Assembly (NCBI GenBank): GCA_963662245.2
Contig: CAXXVQ010000009.1
Location: forward strand, 248,001-312,000
Reading direction: 5' to 3'
DNA length: 64,000 bases
Origin: JAFGVL01 sp963662245
GTDB taxonomy: Bacteria; Bacteroidota; Bacteroidia; Bacteroidales; Paludibacteraceae
The stretch's first letter is position 1. Every line of letters starts with the position of its first letter. The translations under genes were made by a program, and so were the position numbers. Positions 60,221 through 64,000 of this stretch are shown one piece after another. The notes under the pieces were generated by a model that saw only the letters and a program-made list of their open reading frames with translations, had not been told where the DNA came from and ran no database searches.

Positions 60221-60805
60221 TTAATCAATATTTTTGCTTGCATTTCTTATTCTACTTAAAGTTTCAGGTGATATTTTTAAGTAAGATGCAATGTGTTTTA
60301 ATGGAACTTTTTGAAGGAACTGCGGGTCTTTCTCTAATAACTTATTGTAGCGTTGTGTGGCATCGAGGAAGATCATTTCATCAACGCGAGCATTTTCTTC
60401 GTATAAAACTCTTTCTAATATTTTTCTGGCCACTTTTTCATATGAACTTGATTTGTGTAATAGACCATAAAATTTTTCGTAGTTAAATTCAAGTACAGTT
60501 GAAGGGATTAGAGCCTCAAAAAAATATATTCCCGGAGTTTTGTCTGTAACGCTTATATAGTCAGTAATAAAGCGCGGGTAAGTGAATAGATGTAGGGTAT
60601 AGTCCTTATTGTTGCTTTCTCTGTACATGCGGATTGCACCATCTTTTATTAGCCAAATCTTTTTACAAACAGTTCCAGGTTTTTGAAATGTTTCTTTGGC
60701 GTTAAAGTGTTTTTCTTCTGATAAGGAAAATACGAGAGCTTTTTCTTCATCATTTAAACTTGAAAATAAGTCTTGAAGTAGGGCGTCAAATGTCGTCATA
60801 GGCAT
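60221..60805 (-). CDS. Crp/Fnr-family transcriptional regulator
   Basis: A 194-residue protein. Residues ~15-120 form a cyclic-nucleotide-binding-like beta-roll (KETFQKPGTVCKKIWLIKDG, ~35-54, then GAIRMYRES). The C-terminal part has a winged helix (~145-190) with VPLKHIASYLKISPETLSRI as recognition helix-turn-helix. No cysteine cluster for an Fe-S sensor is visible, so it is not a classical Fnr. This short Bacteroidota type is often a stress or redox regulator; targets unknown. It is divergent from the DEAD-box helicase (178 bp gap). Confidence 0.9.
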   Translation of the reverse strand: MPMTTFDALLQDLFSSLNDEEKALVFSLSEEKHFNAKETFQKPGTVCKKIWLIKDGAIRMYRESNNKDYTLHLFTYPRFITDYISVTDKTPGIYFFEALIPSTVLEFNYEKFYGLLHKSSSYEKVARKILERVLYEENARVDEMIFLDATQRYNKLLEKDPQFLQKVPLKHIASYLKISPETLSRIRNASKNID

Positions 60806-60931
60806 TTATCTATAAATATGTTTTTAAAGATAGATAAATTGTTGTAATATTTTGTTAGTAGATAACTTTTTGTTTAGGGATATAGTTATAATTAACACTA
60901 AATGTTAAGTGCGTAATTATTTGATTAATAG

Positions 60932-60961
60932 TTGGACTTCGCATTGAATTAAGTACCTTTG
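60932..60961 (+). promoter_or_regulatory. Promoter of the DEAD-box helicase gene (TTG-19 nt-TACCTTTG)
   Basis: TTG at 60932-60934 and TACCTTTG at 60954-60961 with a 19-nt spacer fit the Bacteroidota consensus; 21 bp before the ATG. Confidence 0.7.
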
Positions 60962-60982
60962 AACCTTATTAAATAATCAAAT

Positions 60983-62263
60983 ATGAAATTTACCGAACTT
61001 GGTCTAGATGATAATATTATTGAGGCCATCTCACATATGGGATTTGAGGAAGCTACACCCATTCAAGAATTTGCTATTCCCCGAATAATTCAGAATAAAG
61101 ATTTGATTGCTTGTGCACAAACCGGTACAGGTAAAACTGCTGCTTTTGTTTTACCTATCTTACATAAACTAGCTGATAAGCAAGATTCTCACACTAATAC
61201 CGTAATTATTGTTCCAACGCGTGAGTTAGCAATCCAGATTGACCAAGAGATTCAAGGCTTGTCCTATTTTATCTCTGTTGGTTCAATTGCCGTTTATGGT
61301 GGCGGTGACGGTATTGTATATGCAGAACAAGAGCGAGCATTAAAGCATGGTCGAGATATTATTGTAGCAACTCCCGGACGATTGATTTCGCATTTAGCTC
61401 AAGGTTATGTGAATTTCAAACATGTTAAACATCTGATTTTGGATGAGGCTGATAAGATGCTTGATATGGGATTTTTAGAGGATATTGAAAAAATTATCAA
61501 TTATTTGCCAAAAGAGCGTCAAACGCTAATGTTTAGTGCGACTATGCCTCCTAAAATTCGCACTCTGGCAAAGAAAATTTTAACGCATCCGGAAGAAATT
61601 TCATTATCAATTTCAAAACCTGCCGAAGGAGTTAGCCAAAATGTATACTTGACTTTTGATTCGCAAAAGATTGATGCACTTAAATATATTCTTACGCAAA
61701 AGGCTGAATATAATAGTATTATCATATTTACTTCTCAAAAAACCATGGTCAATGAAATTGTTCGTGCACTACGAAAAGCCGGGCACGAAGCTAAAGGGAT
61801 TTCATCAGACTTGGATCAAAAGGAGAGGGAAGAAGTGCTTATTGGTTTCCGCTCAAAGCGAACTCGAATTTTGGTAGCAACGGATGTGATGAGCCGTGGA
61901 ATTGATATTAAGGAAATCAATATGGTGGTGAACTTTGATGTGCCACATGATGCTGAGGATTATGTGCACCGTATTGGTCGTACTGCGCGTGCAAATACTC
62001 AAGGCGAGGCATATACCTTGGTTAACCAGAAGGATATGCATCGTATGCAAAAAATTGAGCAGATGATGGAAATGGAAGTTCCTCGTTTGGCTCTGCCTGA
62101 AGAATTCGGAGCACAACCGGAATGGAGCACTCAAAAAAACAATGGCGATAGAAAGAAAAACTTCCGAAATAAGCCTAAACACCACTCGCATAATAAAAAC
62201 AAACAAGGCAGTGAGAAAGGAAATGATAAGCCTAAGTTTGTTGTGAAAAAGAAGAACGATTAA
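60983..62263 (+). CDS. DEAD-box ATP-dependent RNA helicase
   Basis: A 426-residue RNA helicase. Motifs in order: Q motif FEEATPIQEFAIP (~22-34), Walker A ACAQTGTGKTAAF (~45-57), PTRELA (~81), TPGRL (~132), DEAD in LILDEADKMLDMGFL (~152-166), SAT in FSATMPPK, and domain 2 with ILVATDVMSRGIDIKEINMV and YVHRIGRTARAN (~330-341). The ~60-residue C-terminal tail is basic and low-complexity (K, N, H), as in RhlE/CshA-type enzymes that act in ribosome assembly and RNA decay, often induced by cold. Its terminator hairpin is interrupted by a MITE. Confidence 0.96.
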   Translation: MKFTELGLDDNIIEAISHMGFEEATPIQEFAIPRIIQNKDLIACAQTGTGKTAAFVLPILHKLADKQDSHTNTVIIVPTRELAIQIDQEIQGLSYFISVGSIAVYGGGDGIVYAEQERALKHGRDIIVATPGRLISHLAQGYVNFKHVKHLILDEADKMLDMGFLEDIEKIINYLPKERQTLMFSATMPPKIRTLAKKILTHPEEISLSISKPAEGVSQNVYLTFDSQKIDALKYILTQKAEYNSIIIFTSQKTMVNEIVRALRKAGHEAKGISSDLDQKEREEVLIGFRSKRTRILVATDVMSRGIDIKEINMVVNFDVPHDAEDYVHRIGRTARANTQGEAYTLVNQKDMHRMQKIEQMMEMEVPRLALPEEFGAQPEWSTQKNNGDRKKNFRNKPKHHSHNKNKQGSEKGNDKPKFVVKKKND

Positions 62264-62271
62264 GAATAAGC

Positions 62272-62288
62272 AGAGCCGCAATTTATGC
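62272..62288 (+). other. Left half of the helicase/GNAT terminator hairpin
   Basis: AGAGCC + GCAATTTATGC. The right arm GGCTCTTTTTT is at 62549-62559. Removing the MITE and one 11-bp copy restores AGAGCCGCA/TGCGGCTCT (9 bp) with an ATTTA loop and a T-run. Confidence 0.88.
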
Positions 62289-62537
62289 AGTCATGGTCGG
62301 AAGAAAATATTTGCCCATAAATTATAAGTAATTTAATAGCACGGTACGCTGTACCTAAAAAAATATCCATACATAAACCCGTTTCTACCAATAGCATGGT
62401 GCGCTGCACCTTTAGCTGCATAGCAGCGTTCTATTTGTAGAAGTGGTTTTAGAACAAGAGAAAAGGTGCAGCGCACCGTGCTATTAAAAAAGCTTGCTTT
62501 GACTGTATTATTTCCATAAAATCTTCCGACCACGACT
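62289..62537. mobile_element. 249-bp MITE related to the IS4-type element
   Basis: Ends AGTCATGGTCGGAAGA (left) and, as complement on the right, AGTCGTGGTCGGAAGA; both match the ends of the IS at 34526-35913. Flanked by 11-bp target copies GCAATTTATGC at 62278-62288 and 62538-62548. No credible gene inside. The interior holds three copies of an AATAGCAyGGTrCGCTGyACC unit. Confidence 0.9.
62335..62485. repeat. Three-copy palindromic unit inside the MITE
   Basis: AATAGCACGGTACGCTGTAC at 62335, AATAGCATGGTGCGCTGCAC at 62390 (direct), and the reverse complement GGTGCAGCGCACCGTGCTAT at 62465. Each unit contains a small hairpin GGTGC-GCT-GCACC. Confidence 0.85.
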
Positions 62538-62557
62538 GCAATTTATGCGGCTCTTTT

Positions 62558-62971
62558 TTATGTGGTTAAATCAGTAACAAATAGTGCGGTAACATCTTTT
62601 CCTTTCTTAAATCCAATTTTCTCGTAAAAAGGAACTTTTTCATCGTATCCAATAAGTATTTTTCTTGCATAGCTTTCGTATTTTGAGAGGATGCGCTGAA
62701 TAAGCTCCTGACCAATTCCTTTTCCTTGAAAGTCGGGATGAACTAACAGGTAGTGGAAGTAGGCTGTCATAATTCCGTCTGAAAGACAATTCACGAGTCC
62801 AATTAGTTCATCGTTATGCCATGCTGAAATAACCGAATGTGAGTTTTTCATGGCAACAACCAATTTGTCTGCATACTGACCGGAACTCCAGTTAACGGAT
62901 AAAAATAAAGACTCCAGTTCGTTGCGATTGAAGTCTTTATTTTCTGAAAAAATGATATTGTAATTTGTCAT
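62558..62971 (-). CDS. GNAT-family N-acetyltransferase
   Basis: A 137-residue single-domain GNAT. The acetyl-CoA-binding motif A is YLLVHPDFQGKGIGQELIQR (~74-93; R/Q-x-x-G-x-G/A). Motif B follows with GYDEKVPFYEKIGFKKG (~108-124). N-terminal strand NSHSVISAWHNDELIGLVNC is typical. Substrate unknown; small ones of this shape often acetylate amino acids, amines or antibiotics. Its start overlaps the upstream gene's stop by one base (TAATG), so the pair is coupled. The stop is in the T-run of the terminator that the MITE interrupts. Confidence 0.9.
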   Translation of the reverse strand: MTNYNIIFSENKDFNRNELESLFLSVNWSSGQYADKLVVAMKNSHSVISAWHNDELIGLVNCLSDGIMTAYFHYLLVHPDFQGKGIGQELIQRILSKYESYARKILIGYDEKVPFYEKIGFKKGKDVTALFVTDLTT

Positions 62972-63393
62972 TATAATTCTATATAATTTTTTGGTTCAAA
63001 GTTGCTTTCCATAGTCCAGATGCAGGCTTTGCCGGTAGGCAGACGGTAAATTGCCAGCTTTTCTTCAATTCCTGCACCCCAAGCACGCAAGAAGCTACGA
63101 GACGGATGGTTGTAAATTTCATCCAATAATTCCTTGCTGGTATCTTGAACAAGATCTCCTGCAATGCGAATCTGTTCACCTGTTTTTTGACTAAAGAAGC
63201 ATAGTTCTACCGATGGGTTCGCTTGAATTTGTTGGTGAAGTTCTTTAAATGTTCCTGTGTGGAAAATAATACCTCGTTCATCTGCCTTAAATAGCAACAT
63301 GCCTCTTACATGAGGTTTGCCGTTTTCTACAGTAGCTAAATGAAACATTGGGCTGGCATTCACTAATTCTAAGATTTCTTCTTTTGTTCTCAT
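62971..63393 (-). CDS. Pyridoxamine 5-phosphate oxidase-like FMN-binding protein
   Basis: A 140-residue protein, started at ATG 63393 (MRTKEEILELVN) since the longer frame from 63423 adds 10 hydrophobic residues not seen in the family. It has the split-barrel flavin fold of general stress protein 26/PNPOx-like proteins: MFHLATVENGKPHVRGMLLF (~15-34), GIIFHTGTFKELHQQIQANP, VELCFFSQKTGEQIRIAGDL. No catalytic residues of true PdxH. Family members bind FMN or F420 and act in stress responses. Coupled to the GNAT gene. Confidence 0.88.
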   Translation of the reverse strand: MRTKEEILELVNASPMFHLATVENGKPHVRGMLLFKADERGIIFHTGTFKELHQQIQANPSVELCFFSQKTGEQIRIAGDLVQDTSKELLDEIYNHPSRSFLRAWGAGIEEKLAIYRLPTGKACIWTMESNFEPKNYIEL

Positions 63394-63489
63394 ATCTTGT
63401 TGAATTAAAATTGATAGGAACAAAATTAGTTAGCCTGCTCTCAATAGAATTTCAAAATTCAGTTTTTGACTTACAAAATCGAATCATTA

Positions 63490-63630
63490 TTACTGCCCCT
63501 AAAGGGGACTTTGGTGTATTCTAATGCTTTTGACTATTCATGATAGATGGGAGGTCGATTTGAATTTTAGGAATTGTGTTTATTTAGTTGGTCTTTTAAG
63601 TCCTCTTTAGGGGATTTTGGGGTGGATTAA
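63490..63630. repeat. Two degenerate copies of the leuS-type G/C-rich palindrome
   Basis: CCCCTAAAGGGGACTTTGG near 63496 and CCTCTTTAGGGGATTTTGGG near 63603, same orientation, in the gap between the PNPOx-like and AraC genes. Both share the C-run / T-A-rich loop / G-run / TT / G-run plan of the repeat inside leuS. Confidence 0.55.
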
Positions 63631-63632
63631 TA

Positions 63633-64000
63633 TTATTTATTTATACTCGCTTTCAAGTATTCTGAAGGGGATATTTTATATTTTTTGTTAAATGAAGATG
63701 AGAAGTGTGCCGGACTCGAAAATCCACATTCCATCGCTATTTCTTTTAAGCTTCTTTCTTTGTCTAGTAGTTTGCGGCAAGCAATTTCCAATCGCATTTC
63801 TATCAGGTAATCAATAGGAGAGCGTCCTGTTTCTGTTTTGAACACGCGTGTGAAATGTGAGGTCGACATGTTTGAATATGCAGACAAAACAGGTAGCGTT
63901 AGTTTTTCCGACAGATTTTGTCGCATGTATTCAATACATCGGTTAATTTCGATTCGAGAAACATTTACACATTCTGTTGGTTTGATATCCAGCATAGAGC
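63633..64000 (-). CDS. AraC-family transcriptional regulator, C-terminal part
   Basis: The frame is still open at the right edge (codon TCT lies before the first ATG at 63995), so an N-terminal sensing domain is probably outside the window. The visible 120 residues are a complete AraC DNA-binding domain: two helix-turn-helix units, LTLPVLSAYSNMSTSHFTRV (~33-52) and SLKEIAMECGFSSPAHFSSS (~82-101), with FKTETGRSPIDYLIEMRLE between and FNKKYKISPSEYLK at the end. This matches the XylS/AraC C-terminal signature. Targets unknown. Confidence 0.92.
   Translation of the reverse strand, partial: SMLDIKPTECVNVSRIEINRCIEYMRQNLSEKLTLPVLSAYSNMSTSHFTRVFKTETGRSPIDYLIEMRLEIACRKLLDKERSLKEIAMECGFSSPAHFSSSFNKKYKISPSEYLKASINK

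Noticed and set aside
61853..62281. 142-residue minus-strand frame opposite the DEAD-box helicase
   Set aside because: Antisense over helicase motifs V-VI and the basic tail; no independent start or terminator.
62333..62533. 66-residue minus-strand frame inside the MITE
   Set aside because: It is a translation of the palindromic repeat unit and one MITE end; no start context and no protein character.
1..64000. Search for tRNA, rRNA, CRISPR arrays, prophage or toxin-antitoxin genes
   Set aside because: Nothing convincing was seen by eye on either strand; a covariance-model scan could still find a small RNA I missed.

Overview
The window comes from a member of the Bacteroidota, most likely Bacteroidales or a close relative. 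Several independent signs agree: AT-rich DNA, secreted proteins with type IX secretion (T9SS) C-terminal sorting domains, the Bacteroidota -7 promoter box TAnnTTTG in front of several genes, few recognisable Shine-Dalgarno sites, and the typical ftsX / DUF3098 / uppP / truB / queA block. The genus cannot be fixed from the sequence. I saw no rRNA, tRNA or CRISPR array.

Layout. 1-4400: end of a surface-polysaccharide locus (flippase C-terminus, GT4 glycosyltransferase, three GNAT/FemAB-like acyltransferases). 4441-5139: comF. 5149-12817: two large T9SS-sorted proteins that share a near-identical C-terminal half; the first is broken by a one-base frameshift. 13207-19042: asnB, a secreted pectate lyase, rmuC and a small protein with a sorting-signal-like tail. 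19228-23331: an EamA transporter facing an operon of DUF4254, GT9, thiL and rpiB. 23432-26012: a complete IS21-family element. 26138-33039: rnr, a 44-residue zinc-ribbon-like protein, corA, rsmA, then GtrA, a flippase-like membrane protein and a PlsC-like acyltransferase. 33049-34560: metK behind a SAM-II riboswitch. 34526-35913: an IS4-type element inside the metK terminator. 35983-41571: ketopantoate-reductase-like gene, pckA, an IS3 element and a GH28 polygalacturonase. 41800-49882: YfhO protein, ftsX, DUF3098, uppP, truB, queA and an S41 protease. 49904-56748: a second polysaccharide locus with a flippase, glycosyltransferases and a CMP-sugar synthetase. 56759-64000: leuS, ferredoxin, Crp/Fnr regulator, DEAD-box helicase, a MITE, GNAT, a PNPOx-like protein and a partial AraC regulator.

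How the genes fit together. Most of the window is envelope and glycan biology: undecaprenyl-phosphate recycling (uppP), flippases, GtrA, several glycosyltransferases and a CMP-sugar activator. Pectin breakdown is represented by a T9SS pectate lyase and a GH28 lipoprotein. Housekeeping genes are interspersed.

The most unusual observation concerns transposition. The IS4-type element and a 249-bp MITE with the same 16-bp ends each sit exactly in the 5-nt loop of an intrinsic transcription terminator. Each makes an 11-bp target duplication made of 3 bp of stem, the loop and 3 bp of stem. The full element also carries an inward-facing terminator at each of its own ends, so it appears to replace the terminator it destroys. 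Other points: the metK SAM-II aptamer with a candidate switching partner, an in-frame palindromic repeat inside leuS, and the frameshifted T9SS gene.
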